Part shown: positions 25,416-34,544 of the stretch, piece after piece
How the letters are laid out: each line of letters opens with the position of its first letter
How positions within the stretch are numbered: the first letter of the stretch is position 1
Source of the DNA: Maribacter aestuarii
Lineage (GTDB): Bacteria; Bacteroidota; Bacteroidia; Flavobacteriales; Flavobacteriaceae
Direction of reading: 5' to 3'
Assembly (NCBI RefSeq): GCF_027474845.2
Contig: NZ_CP107031.2
Location: 813,501-877,500, forward strand
DNA: 64,000 nucleotides
Position numbers and translations under genes: made by a program
Notes under the pieces: generated by a model
Seen by the model: only the letters and a program-made list of their open reading frames with translations
What the model was told of the DNA's origin: nothing
Databases searched by the model: none

Positions 25416-26204
25416 TCAAAAATCCAAATAAGCCACTTTAACCGAATTTCTATGGTCATCTAAAAATCGCTTAAGTACGCTCACGTTGGAGTTTGTATAA
25501 AATTGATGCTTGCCATTAACCTTAGAAAGGTTTAATATTCCGTGCTGCTCTAAAATAGATTTCGTCTGCCGCGCAACCGCCTCACCAGAATCAATGATTT
25601 TAACGCTCTCGGGCAGCAATTCTTTTAATAAGGGTATCAAATACGGATAATGGGTACACCCTAAAACCAGATAATCTATTCCCTTATCCAACATTGGCCG
25701 TAAGTACTCTTGTAAAAGTTGCCTTGTTTTTTCATTTCCCACTTCACCGCTTTCAATAAGTTCTACCAATCCTTTACCCTGTTGCTCCACAATTTCTATC
25801 CCCTCCCCATGGTTAAGTGAAGTGCTGTGAAACAAACTACTAGTTAAGGTTCCTTTAGTGGCTAAAACGCCGACCGACTTAGATCTTGAGTTTAAGGCCG
25901 CAGGTTTTATGGCTGGTTCAATACCAATAAATGGAACCTTATAGGTTTTTCTAAGGTAGTCTATGGCATTGGTAGTCGCCGTGTTACAGGCCACGACGAT
26001 TAACTTGCAATTATGGTTTAAAAGATACTCGGTGTTTTTGATACTTAGTCCCAGTATTTCCTCAGAAGATTTTTCTCCATATGGAGCGTTTTTACTATCA
26101 GCTAAATAAATGGAATTTTCCTTTGGCAAAAGGGCTTGAATTTCCTTCCAAATAGAGGTTCCTCCAATCCCGGAATCAAAAACGCCAATGGGAAGTTTGC
26201 TCAT
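25416..26204 (-). CDS. murI: Glutamate racemase
   Basis: Supplies D-glutamate for peptidoglycan. The 262-residue protein has the expected DSGIGG start (residues 10-15), catalytic Cys73 in VACNTATTNA and Cys183 in LGCTHYPYLIPL. It lies 9 bp downstream of the alkaline phosphatase gene on the same strand and is probably cotranscribed with it. Confidence 0.96.
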   Translation of the reverse strand: MSKLPIGVFDSGIGGTSIWKEIQALLPKENSIYLADSKNAPYGEKSSEEILGLSIKNTEYLLNHNCKLIVVACNTATTNAIDYLRKTYKVPFIGIEPAIKPAALNSRSKSVGVLATKGTLTSSLFHSTSLNHGEGIEIVEQQGKGLVELIESGEVGNEKTRQLLQEYLRPMLDKGIDYLVLGCTHYPYLIPLLKELLPESVKIIDSGEAVARQTKSILEQHGILNLSKVNGKHQFYTNSNVSVLKRFLDDHRNSVKVAYLDF

Positions 26205-26213
26205 AATACCATA

Positions 26214-27884
26214 TTACTCTAATACTTCGGCGATTGGCTGACCCGTATTACCGCTCGGAAAGGATATTCCTAATAGTGTGGCTATTGTGGGAGCAATATC
26301 AGGGATTTCCGTTCTTGCTACGGTACTTCCTTGCTTTATACCCTTTCCGTAAAAAAGTAAAGGACAGTGCGTGTCATAAACTTGAGGAGAACCATGTGTT
26401 GACCCCGTAGACCCGTAACTAGCAGTGCCAGGTTTTAAGACCAACAATATATCTCCAGATCTTTTCTGGTTGAAGCCATTTTGTAGGATATAGGGTATTC
26501 CAGAGGTATAGTCGTTCTGCCACATTTGATAACCCGTATATACCCTGTCTACATAATCATAGCTTAGAAGTTCAAGCGCGATTGTTTCTTGAACGTTTTT
26601 TAATTCCAAATCTAGATTTTTAACAATTTTATCATCCAAAAAGAATTGAAGGTTTGAAAAATTCTTAATGATATCCTCGGTGCCATATTTGAATTTTAGA
26701 AACTCTGAGAATTTTGTTTGGGTCGTTTCATAATCCACATAACCAGCGGGTATTCTTTGATCTTTAAGATAACTAGGAACTTCGACTGCACCGTGGTCTG
26801 CCGTTAAGAAGACGGTATACTCTTCTTTGCCTACATTTTTGTCCAAAGCTTTGAACAGTCGCGCCAAGTCTTCATCCAATCGGAGATAAGTATCCTGTAT
26901 CTCCTTTGAATTTACACCGTATTTATGACCTACATAGTCGGTACTTGAAAAACTAATAGCTAAGAAATCGGTTATCGCATCCTTACCTAAGTTTTCCTGT
27001 TTTAAGGCCTCAATAGCAAAATCCGTAGTAATACTATTTCCGTAGGGCGTAGCCTTAATTAATTCATAATCCCGTGTTTTATCTAATAGGTTTGGCGTGC
27101 TGTGGGGAAAGGTAGGAGTAACCTCATCTTGGAACAACCCCTCATAACCATTATTATCCGGACCGCTTTCCAAATATGTATTTATATCACCTAATGTAGT
27201 CCAAGCCTTCTTATAGGATTGAGCCTTTCCTGAGGAGTTAAAATCATCCACCCATTTAGGTAGCTGATTCATATAATAGGTGCTGCTTATCCACTTTCCT
27301 TCATCCCCACCATGAAACCAGTATGCGGCGTTGGCCGTATGCCCTCCGGGTAGTACGGCACCCCTATCCTTGAGGGCAATAGCTATTGTTTTTCCCCTCA
27401 TTTGCGTGTGCAATCTCAACTCATCCGTAATGGTAGTGACCGTCATTCTATGTGGTGACATTTTACCTGCATCAGAAGCAGTGCCCACGGAATTATACGT
27501 ATCATCCGAAGCGCAGTACACATCAATATCATTTTCCTTATCGTACCAGTTATTTCCAATTATACCGTGAGTTGCAGGTGTGGTTCCAGTGTAAACCGAT
27601 GTATGCCCGGGACCTGTGCTAGTAGGTGCGTAGTTAAAATGGTTGTTCTTGCAATTATAGCCCTCTTCTACAAACCGCTTAAAACCATCATCCCCGTAAT
27701 GCTCGTAAAATCTGGTCAGGTAATCATAACGCATTTGGTCCACTACGATACCCACAACCAGTTTTGGAGACACTTTTATTTGGGTTGTCTCCTCTGTTTT
27801 GTCTCTTTTTTGGGAATTAACGGAAAAAGCGATAAGTAGTGCCAAAATAAAGGTAGGAAAGGAAAAAAGACTTCTAATTTTCAT
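26214..27884 (-). CDS. PafA-like alkaline phosphatase family protein (exported)
   Basis: A periplasmic or outer-envelope phosphomonoesterase of the alkaline phosphatase superfamily. The start at the complement of 27882-27884 (MKIRSLFSFPTFILALL) gives a signal peptide ending near SVNSQ and about 556 residues; the frame extends 13 codons further without family support. Metal ligands and nucleophile are visible: GIVVDQMRYDY (Asp49), PTSTGPGHTSVYTG (Thr90), DYVGHKYG and TADHGAVEVP, then the late GSTHGSPQVYDTH. The Thr nucleophile matches PafA of Bacteroidetes. Confidence 0.92.
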   Translation of the reverse strand: MKIRSLFSFPTFILALLIAFSVNSQKRDKTEETTQIKVSPKLVVGIVVDQMRYDYLTRFYEHYGDDGFKRFVEEGYNCKNNHFNYAPTSTGPGHTSVYTGTTPATHGIIGNNWYDKENDIDVYCASDDTYNSVGTASDAGKMSPHRMTVTTITDELRLHTQMRGKTIAIALKDRGAVLPGGHTANAAYWFHGGDEGKWISSTYYMNQLPKWVDDFNSSGKAQSYKKAWTTLGDINTYLESGPDNNGYEGLFQDEVTPTFPHSTPNLLDKTRDYELIKATPYGNSITTDFAIEALKQENLGKDAITDFLAISFSSTDYVGHKYGVNSKEIQDTYLRLDEDLARLFKALDKNVGKEEYTVFLTADHGAVEVPSYLKDQRIPAGYVDYETTQTKFSEFLKFKYGTEDIIKNFSNLQFFLDDKIVKNLDLELKNVQETIALELLSYDYVDRVYTGYQMWQNDYTSGIPYILQNGFNQKRSGDILLVLKPGTASYGSTGSTHGSPQVYDTHCPLLFYGKGIKQGSTVARTEIPDIAPTIATLLGISFPSGNTGQPIAEVLE

Positions 27885-28000
27885 GCGGAATTTCTTAATA
27901 AGGTAAAAGTAAATAAAATACATAGCCCTTAAAAGTTCAAATGAGGTTTAAATCCATTCCTTTATTGTTATTTTTACGCGAAGAAATCTATTTTTAATAC

Positions 28001-28738
28001 ATGAACTATTTAGCGTCTGTTGGCAGCTATGCAATTATGGTCCGAGAGGTTTTTAAAAAACCGACGAAATGGAGAATAATGAAATCGCTGATATTAAAGG
28101 AGATAGATGAGCTAATTTATGGTTCTTTAGGTATCATCGTATTTATATCCTTTTTTATAGGTGCTGTAGTGGCTATACAAACAGCACTAAATTTGACCAA
28201 TCCCATTATTCCTAGAAGTCTTATCGGTTTCGCAACCAGACAGTCAGTCATATTAGAGTTTGCTCCTACATTCGTGTCCATAATCATGGCAGGAAAAGTT
28301 GGTTCTTATATTACATCCAGCATTGGCACCATGCGGGTAACGGAGCAAATTGACGCCTTAGAAGTTATGGGGGTCAACTCACTGAACTATTTGGTTTTTC
28401 CTAAGATAATCGCTATGTTATTTTATCCTTTTGCCATTGCCATATCTATGTACGTTGGTATTTTTGGGGGTTGGCTGGCCGGAGTTTTTGGTGGGTTTTT
28501 AACCAGTACCGATTTTGTTAACGGCTTACAAACTGACTTTATACCCTTTCATATCGCTTATGCATTCATAAAAACCCTCTTATTTGCCTTTGTAATTGCC
28601 ACTATTCCTTCTTTTCATGGATATTATATGAAAGGTGGTGCACTTGAGGTAGGAAAAGCAAGTACTACTTCTTTTGTTTGGACGAGTGTGGTGATTATTA
28701 TTTTGAATTACTTATTAACGCAACTCCTGCTCGGCTAA
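28001..28738 (+). CDS. mlaE: MlaE-family ABC transporter permease
   Basis: Inner-membrane permease for phospholipid or related lipid traffic between membranes. The 245-residue protein has about five membrane segments and the family motifs GSLGIIVFISFFIGAVVAIQ and SITTG-like STTSFVWTSVVIIILNYLL at the C-terminus, plus EQIDALEVMGVNSLNYLVFP. Its stop TAA overlaps the mlaF ATG by one base. No MlaD/MCE gene is present in the window. Confidence 0.93.
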   Translation: MNYLASVGSYAIMVREVFKKPTKWRIMKSLILKEIDELIYGSLGIIVFISFFIGAVVAIQTALNLTNPIIPRSLIGFATRQSVILEFAPTFVSIIMAGKVGSYITSSIGTMRVTEQIDALEVMGVNSLNYLVFPKIIAMLFYPFAIAISMYVGIFGGWLAGVFGGFLTSTDFVNGLQTDFIPFHIAYAFIKTLLFAFVIATIPSFHGYYMKGGALEVGKASTTSFVWTSVVIIILNYLLTQLLLG

Positions 28739-29505
28739 TGATAGAAGTAGATAACATACATAAGTCTTTTGGGGAAGCCCACGTTTTAAAGGGTGTTTCC
28801 ACAACGTTTGAGACCGGAAAAACAAATTTAATCATCGGCCAGAGTGGTTCGGGAAAGACCGTATTCTTGAAATGTCTTTTGGGGCTTTTTACGCCTGAAG
28901 AAGGAAGCATTATTTATGACGGGAAAAGATATTCTGAACTTACAGATGACGAAAAGAGGGATCTGCGACAAGAAATGGGAATGGTTTTCCAAGGAAGTGC
29001 ATTATTTGATAGTATGACTGTTGAAGGAAACGTGCGTTTTCCGTTGGATATGTTTACAAAACAATCCAAATCTGAAATGGAGGACCGCGTTAATACGGTA
29101 CTTAAACGCGTTAACCTTATTGACGCCCACAACAAGTTTCCTTCGGAAATATCAGGAGGAATGCAGAAACGGGTGGCGATAGCCCGTGCCATTGTCATGA
29201 ATCCTAAATATCTTTTTTGTGATGAGCCAAACTCTGGTTTGGATCCAAAAACCGCGATATTGATTGACGACCTCATTAAAGAAATAACAGAAGAATACGA
29301 TATTACAACCGTCATAAATACCCATGATATGAACTCCGTTATGCAAATTGGAGAAAAAATACTTTTCCTGAAAAACGGATTCAAGGAATGGGAGGGTACG
29401 AAAAATGAAATTTTCAAGACCGATAACGAAGCGGTTACAAACTTTGTCTATTCTTCGGATCTTTTCAAAAAAGTACGTCAGATGTACATTGAGGAACGCA
29501 ATTAA
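28738..29505 (+). CDS. mlaF: MlaF-type ABC transporter ATP-binding protein
   Basis: ATPase partner of the preceding permease. The 255-residue protein has Walker A GQSGSGKT, the signature SGGMQKRVAIARAIV, Walker B YLFCDEPNSGLDPKT and the switch His in VINTHDMNSV. The frame is open upstream within mlaE, but ATG 28738 gives MIEVDNIHKSFG, the normal family start. Its stop overlaps the stop of the convergent DUF389 gene (29502-29505). Confidence 0.95.
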   Translation: MIEVDNIHKSFGEAHVLKGVSTTFETGKTNLIIGQSGSGKTVFLKCLLGLFTPEEGSIIYDGKRYSELTDDEKRDLRQEMGMVFQGSALFDSMTVEGNVRFPLDMFTKQSKSEMEDRVNTVLKRVNLIDAHNKFPSEISGGMQKRVAIARAIVMNPKYLFCDEPNSGLDPKTAILIDDLIKEITEEYDITTVINTHDMNSVMQIGEKILFLKNGFKEWEGTKNEIFKTDNEAVTNFVYSSDLFKKVRQMYIEERN

Positions 29506-30971
29506 TTACTTGATAATTCCTTGATTTGAATATTATTATTGTTCAATCTTAGTTTCAACCACATTAGAAGTTTTTGAGCATCTTTCTCCGTTTGACTTCT
29601 TTTCGTATTGTCCTTCCAAGTTATTTCAAATACCGGAATACTATCCGTTTTCGTAAAGTCAGTAGAAATTAAATAGGAATATGCAAGACGGTCAAGATTC
29701 TCGTAATTGGCCTTAGCCTCCATACTAATTTCCTTGAAAGGTATTTGTCCGAACGCAACTTTGTTCAAACGTCCAAGCTCTGATTCTAAAAACGCGATTT
29801 TTTCATCTTTGGATGATAATTGATTCTTTTGGGATTCGTAGAGTTCATTAATGTATTTTAATTGATCTGCCTCGCCACTTTTCGAACCTTGAATCACCTG
29901 AAGCTCGCAACCCTTTAATCTATCGTTTTCACTCATTTTGGATTTCCACATGGCAATAATATTGTCCGGCACTGTTTCATTTCCCATAAAAACAACTTCT
30001 ACCAAAGAATTTTTACCGGAATTATATTCCAAATCGGTAAAATCTTCTAAAAACCTTCCTTCACCAGAAAATTTATAAGGTGCAATGTTTTCTGAAATAA
30101 ATTCATTGGCCGCTTTTCTAAAAAGCGACTCTTGAAAGACGTTCCAAAATGTTATACTGGCAGGTATCATTACTGCAACGGCTAATACTGATGCTAGACG
30201 GCCAATAAGTCTCCTACGTTTGGAATTCACATAACGCACCATTGGAAAACGAAGCAGTTTTATAATTAAGAAAGTGGCTAGGGCAATGAATATAGTGTTT
30301 ATAGTAAATAAATACATGGCACCACCAGCATATTCCCAATTACCTATAGCTAGACCAAATCCTACGGTACATAATGGCGGCATTAAAGCGGTTGCTATTG
30401 CAACACCAAAAATAACGCTGGCAATGGTTCCTTTTTTGGCTCTTGCGATGACCAATGCCAAACCACCAAAGAAAGCAATGAGTACATCACGAATATCAGG
30501 CGCCGTACGAGCCAGCAATTCGGAAGATTCCTCTTGAAGTGGAAAAAATTTAAAGAATAAAAATGCAGTCAAAACACTGAGGACGACCATTACCGCAAAA
30601 TTTTTCAAAGACCTCTTTAAAGTATCTATATCATTTATTCCAACAGAAAGACCTATACCAAGAATTGGCCCCATTAACGGAGAAATAAGCATGGCACCAA
30701 TGACTACTGCCGTTGAATTTGCATTTAAACCTATTGAAGCTATAAATATGGAACAGACGAGTATCCAAGACGTATGCCCTTTAAAAGGAATATCCGCAAT
30801 AATAGCTTCTTTGGTGGCCGCTTGATCTGTATTTGTTCGAATATTTAATAGTTCGGACAAAAACTTCTTTATACTACCGGCAAGACCTTTAAAGTCTTTT
30901 TTTACCTCTTCCCCGCTTTCACTCGGTTTTTCTGTAGGGGTGATGTTATCTTGATTCAATTTTTCCTGCAT
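29502..30971 (-). CDS. DUF389 domain-containing membrane protein
   Basis: A 489-residue inner-membrane protein. After a charged cytoplasmic N-terminus (about 60 residues), the DUF389 core has about six to seven membrane segments with STAVVIGAMLISPLMGPILG and GVAIATALMPPLCTVGFGLA. The C-terminal ~200 residues are soluble and contain a coiled-coil-like stretch. No transport substrate is established for the family. It lies 2 bp downstream of manC and ends a minus-strand run of genes starting at 34464. Confidence 0.9.
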   Translation of the reverse strand: MQEKLNQDNITPTEKPSESGEEVKKDFKGLAGSIKKFLSELLNIRTNTDQAATKEAIIADIPFKGHTSWILVCSIFIASIGLNANSTAVVIGAMLISPLMGPILGIGLSVGINDIDTLKRSLKNFAVMVVLSVLTAFLFFKFFPLQEESSELLARTAPDIRDVLIAFFGGLALVIARAKKGTIASVIFGVAIATALMPPLCTVGFGLAIGNWEYAGGAMYLFTINTIFIALATFLIIKLLRFPMVRYVNSKRRRLIGRLASVLAVAVMIPASITFWNVFQESLFRKAANEFISENIAPYKFSGEGRFLEDFTDLEYNSGKNSLVEVVFMGNETVPDNIIAMWKSKMSENDRLKGCELQVIQGSKSGEADQLKYINELYESQKNQLSSKDEKIAFLESELGRLNKVAFGQIPFKEISMEAKANYENLDRLAYSYLISTDFTKTDSIPVFEITWKDNTKRSQTEKDAQKLLMWLKLRLNNNNIQIKELSSN

Positions 30972-30973
30972 GA

Positions 30974-32062
30974 TTACGCATAATTATTACCAAAAGCATC
31001 CTTAACTTTTAAAAGTACTTTTTTAATATCCTGTTCTTTGGACTTTGGATAAATCAATAGCACCTCTTCCTTGTCGACTATAATATAATCCTTTAGCCCA
31101 TCTACGACAACTATTTTATCTTTAGGCGACCTTATCATGTTTCCATGGGCATCCTCCGCAAGCACTTTGGCATTTACGATAGCATTCCCACTCTTATCCT
31201 TATCCAGCTTATCGAATAGCGAACCCCATGTACCTAAATCGTTCCAATCAAATGTAGCTTCTAAGACAAAAATTGACTTTGATTGTTCTAAGATTGCATA
31301 GTCTATGGAAATATTTTCTGCCTTGGGATATTGCTCCGCTATAAAACCGCTCTCGGCTTCATTATTATAGAACGACAGACCAGCTTTAAAGAGTTCGTAT
31401 TGTTCTGGTTGATAATTTTTGAAAGCGTTTACAATAGTATTCACGCTCCACATAAAGATACCCGCATTCCATAGAAAATTTCCCTGAGCCAAAAAGTCCT
31501 TTGCAGTTTCGTAGTCCGGTTTTTCCCGAAATTGACTTACTTTTTTAATTTGATTTTCACTTGTTTTATCATATTCGATATAACCAAAACCGGTATTTGG
31601 AAAAGTTGGCTTAATTCCCAAAGTACAGAGCACTTCTTCCTTTGCACATTTTTCAAAACAGGCGGTTACATCATTAGCAAAAGCCTCTTCATCCTCTATC
31701 CAGTGATCACTAGGAGCAACAATCATTACCCCTTCTGGATTCATTTTTTGGATTTTCAAGGCCGCATATAGAATACATGGAGCGGTATTTCGCATGGCAG
31801 GCTCCAATACGACCTGTTCTTGTTTCACTTTTGGTAGCTGCTCCAAGACCAAATCGTTATAACGTTCATTGGTTAGAATCAGGATATTCTCTGTAGGCAC
31901 AAATTTATTAAGACGCTTAAAGGTTTTTTGTATCAACGTATCCCCTGTTCCCAGCATATCGTGAAACTGTTTCGGGTATTCCGTTGTGCTAATGGGCCAA
32001 AACCGTGAACCGACCCCACCCGCCATTAAAACGGCATAATAATTCTTATTCATTCTATTCAT
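30974..32062 (-). CDS. manC: Mannose-1-phosphate guanylyltransferase
   Basis: Makes GDP-mannose from mannose-1-phosphate and GTP for polysaccharide and glycan synthesis. The 362-residue protein has the nucleotidyltransferase motif LMAGGVGSRFWPIS, MIVAPSDHWI, FREKPDYETA, FLWNAGIFMW and the ATFDWNDLGTWGSL signature of this class. It lacks the C-terminal phosphomannose-isomerase domain of bifunctional ManC. The start MNRMNKN has a second ATG three codons later that is equally possible. Confidence 0.94.
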   Translation of the reverse strand: MNRMNKNYYAVLMAGGVGSRFWPISTTEYPKQFHDMLGTGDTLIQKTFKRLNKFVPTENILILTNERYNDLVLEQLPKVKQEQVVLEPAMRNTAPCILYAALKIQKMNPEGVMIVAPSDHWIEDEEAFANDVTACFEKCAKEEVLCTLGIKPTFPNTGFGYIEYDKTSENQIKKVSQFREKPDYETAKDFLAQGNFLWNAGIFMWSVNTIVNAFKNYQPEQYELFKAGLSFYNNEAESGFIAEQYPKAENISIDYAILEQSKSIFVLEATFDWNDLGTWGSLFDKLDKDKSGNAIVNAKVLAEDAHGNMIRSPKDKIVVVDGLKDYIIVDKEEVLLIYPKSKEQDIKKVLLKVKDAFGNNYA

Positions 32063-32136
32063 GTATAAGTTTGAGTTTAACCTTGTTCATCCTTCCACTA
32101 AGCATTGGATTCCCGTATTGTAAAAACAAGTATAAT

Positions 32137-32739
32137 TTAGTCAATAATTAATTCTACTTCTGCGTTGGGTTGAAATAAATAGGTTCTGCCCGTATGTACC
32201 TCAACACACTCGTACCGCTTTATCTTTTTGTTTCCTTTTTTAAAAAGCTTCCCATTATAGATTCGAAATGTGCTCCCATAAGGTAACTCAAATACATACG
32301 TTTTATTTAATTCTTGTTCGTCAAATCTTTTTAGAGCTATGGACAAATTCGCATCCGTGCTACTACTAGCCTTAGGATTTCTAAAATGCCTCGCTAAAAG
32401 CGGTAATAATTTTGATGGGAAAATCTCGGGACGGATAAATGGCAACATTAGATATTGAAAAGTTCTTTTCCATTCCAATCCATGCGGCTTAATCCGTCTG
32501 CCATACTTTTCAAAAGCTACCAGATGTGCAATTTCATGGACAAGTGTAATCAAAAACCGGTATTTATTAAGCGTGGCGTTCACTGTTATCTGATGTTGGC
32601 CGTTGGACAATCTTCTGTAGTCCCCATGCCTTGTCACACGCTCATTCACTATTTTTAAATGTACCTTATTTTCCTTTATAAGGTCAAAACATAACTGAAC
32701 AGCTCTTTCCGGCAAATATTTATGGAGCGTATCCTGCAT
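32137..32739 (-). CDS. SprT-like zinc metallopeptidase-fold protein
   Basis: A 200-residue protein with the zinc-binding HEIAH motif (His68, Glu69, His72) in FLITLVHEIAHLVAFEKYG, followed by KPHGLEWKRTF, which supplies the third ligand. These are the hallmarks of the SprT/Spartan fold. The C-terminal part is beta-rich and lacks an obvious Cys4 zinc ribbon. The function in bacteria is unproven. Stop and start codons are 1-2 bp from the SDR gene, indicating an operon. Confidence 0.88.
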   Translation of the reverse strand: MQDTLHKYLPERAVQLCFDLIKENKVHLKIVNERVTRHGDYRRLSNGQHQITVNATLNKYRFLITLVHEIAHLVAFEKYGRRIKPHGLEWKRTFQYLMLPFIRPEIFPSKLLPLLARHFRNPKASSSTDANLSIALKRFDEQELNKTYVFELPYGSTFRIYNGKLFKKGNKKIKRYECVEVHTGRTYLFQPNAEVELIID

Positions 32740-32740
32740 A

Positions 32741-33421
32741 TCATGGAGTACTGCTGGATACTTGCAATAATTTGCCGTTGTATAATTTATTCCCCGTAAG
32801 CGAAAATTCTTTTATATAGGTGGCCATTTCCAAAGCGGTAATTGGAGCTTGGTAGTTAGGGAAAGCTTCTTCCAGCATCTCGGTTTGTACGGCACCCAAG
32901 GCCAAAACGTTGAATGAGGGCCCACTTTCCTTAAATTCCTCCGCCCAGAGTTCAGTCATGGTAATAACTGCTCCTTTACTAGAACTATAAGCAGCAAGTC
33001 CTGGGAATTTCATACTCCCTTGAACACCGCCCATAGAACTGATGGTGACCACGTGACCAGCCTTCGGCATTTTTGGTAAAATTGCTTTGGTCATTAAAGC
33101 AACTCCAAAAACATTTACCTTATAAACAGCTTCAAATTCCTCCATGGTAGTCTCCAAAAAAGGTTTGTTCAGCAATATGCCCGCATTGTTGATTAAGATA
33201 TCTACCTGATTCCAATTGACCTTTACGAAGGAATGGACTTTTTCAATTTCGGAAGGAACTGATAAATCCATGGAAATAGTACTTACGGTATCAATACGCA
33301 AGGCATCTATAGGTCTGATATTTCGGGATAGTGCCAACACGTTGTGCCCATCCCCTGCGAACAGACGCACCAATTCTAGGCCTATTCCCCTACTCGCACC
33401 CGTTACTATGACATTAGCCAT
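32741..33421 (-). CDS. Short-chain dehydrogenase/reductase
   Basis: A cytoplasmic NAD(P)-dependent oxidoreductase of 226 residues. It shows the nucleotide-binding TGASRGIG motif, the NNAG motif (ILINNAGILL), catalytic Ser in VVTISSMGG and the YSSSKGA catalytic Tyr/Lys pair. Length is slightly short but normal for classical SDRs. The substrate cannot be read. Its ATG overlaps the last base of the M28 peptidase stop. Confidence 0.93.
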   Translation of the reverse strand: MANVIVTGASRGIGLELVRLFAGDGHNVLALSRNIRPIDALRIDTVSTISMDLSVPSEIEKVHSFVKVNWNQVDILINNAGILLNKPFLETTMEEFEAVYKVNVFGVALMTKAILPKMPKAGHVVTISSMGGVQGSMKFPGLAAYSSSKGAVITMTELWAEEFKESGPSFNVLALGAVQTEMLEEAFPNYQAPITALEMATYIKEFSLTGNKLYNGKLLQVSSSTP

Positions 33422-34464
33422 TAATTATATTTTATTTCCTTATTATTTGCATTTACTATTCCGGTCACCATGGGTATTAACTTGTTGGCTACATTGGCCA
33501 TATGTGTAAAATCCATTTCAGAGTTCTCGTCCCCTGCTTTGTGATAGTAACCGTAGTTAGTAAAGTCAAATGTACTATAAGTTTGCGAGGGGACTCTAAA
33601 TGCCTCATGAAACGGATAATTGTCCGAACGTTTAAAAAGGTTGAATTCCTTTGCTTTGGGCAAAAATCCAACCAATTGCTCACCTGCATATTTATTACTA
33701 ATCTCTGCCAAATTGGATAGCTTAAAACCCGTGAGATACAAAAGATGATTTTTATCAACCATTGGAACACCGACCATTTCAAAGTTGAGCGTAGTGTAAA
33801 GGTCCAAATCCTTGTCGCTAAGTTTAGAAGCTAAATGTTTAGAGCCCATTAGACCCTTTTCTTCTGCACTGAACAACGCAAAAATAATACTCCTTTTGTT
33901 GTTCTTATTTTTTCCAAAATAACGAGCAAGCTCCAATACCATGGCGGTTCCGGAAGCATTGTCATTTGCCCCGTTTGCGATAGCATCACCATTATCTGGA
34001 CTAACCATTCCTATATGATCATAGTGCGCCCCTAAAATCACATACTCATCTTTTAAACGGGTGTCCGAACCTTGGATATAACCAACAACATTGAAGGCAG
34101 TTTTATCGAAATTTCTTAGAGTGTCTCGGTACGATTCGAAATAGGGAGCTATTCCGTTATCCACAAATACCTGTTTAATGAAATCCGCAGCTTTTTCTAT
34201 TTCTTCGCTTCCCGAATCCCTTCCTTTCATTTCATCCGAAGCTAAAAACTGCATTATAGCCTTAATATCTTCGGGAGATGTAAACTGTGTATTGGCTTTG
34301 TTTGTGGTAACATCATTTCCAGTGACTTCTTCTGGTGCAGTTGCAATCCTACCCTTTACCCCTTGAGGACCGTTGTTAGGATTTAAGGTGGTTTGCTGCT
34401 GAATTTTTGCTGTACCACACCCTATTAGGGCCAGTATTTGCAGCAAAACTATTATTCTTTTCAT
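33421..34464 (-). CDS. M28-family peptidase, lipoprotein
   Basis: A membrane-anchored zinc exopeptidase of 347 residues. The lipoprotein signal ends at lipobox LIGC (Cys16). The M28 metal ligands are visible in GAHYDHIG, GANDNASGTAMVLELAR and SAEEKGLMGSKHLA, then FKRSDNYPFHEA near the C-terminus. It is the first gene of the minus-strand run M28 - SDR - SprT-like - manC - DUF389. Substrate specificity is unknown. Confidence 0.92.
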   Translation of the reverse strand: MKRIIVLLQILALIGCGTAKIQQQTTLNPNNGPQGVKGRIATAPEEVTGNDVTTNKANTQFTSPEDIKAIMQFLASDEMKGRDSGSEEIEKAADFIKQVFVDNGIAPYFESYRDTLRNFDKTAFNVVGYIQGSDTRLKDEYVILGAHYDHIGMVSPDNGDAIANGANDNASGTAMVLELARYFGKNKNNKRSIIFALFSAEEKGLMGSKHLASKLSDKDLDLYTTLNFEMVGVPMVDKNHLLYLTGFKLSNLAEISNKYAGEQLVGFLPKAKEFNLFKRSDNYPFHEAFRVPSQTYSTFDFTNYGYYHKAGDENSEMDFTHMANVANKLIPMVTGIVNANNKEIKYN

Positions 34465-34490
34465 AGAGATTCGTTAGTTTTTCTAAAGAT

Positions 34491-34517
34491 AAAAAAAGCA
34501 TCCCTGAAAAGGGATGC
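34491..34517 (-). terminator. Terminator of the pdhA-E2 operon
   Basis: GCATCCC (34498-34504) pairs with GGGATGC (34511-34517). On the minus strand the hairpin is followed by seven T. Confidence 0.88.
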
Positions 34518-34544
34518 CATTAGATTGTAATTTAAAATACCAAG

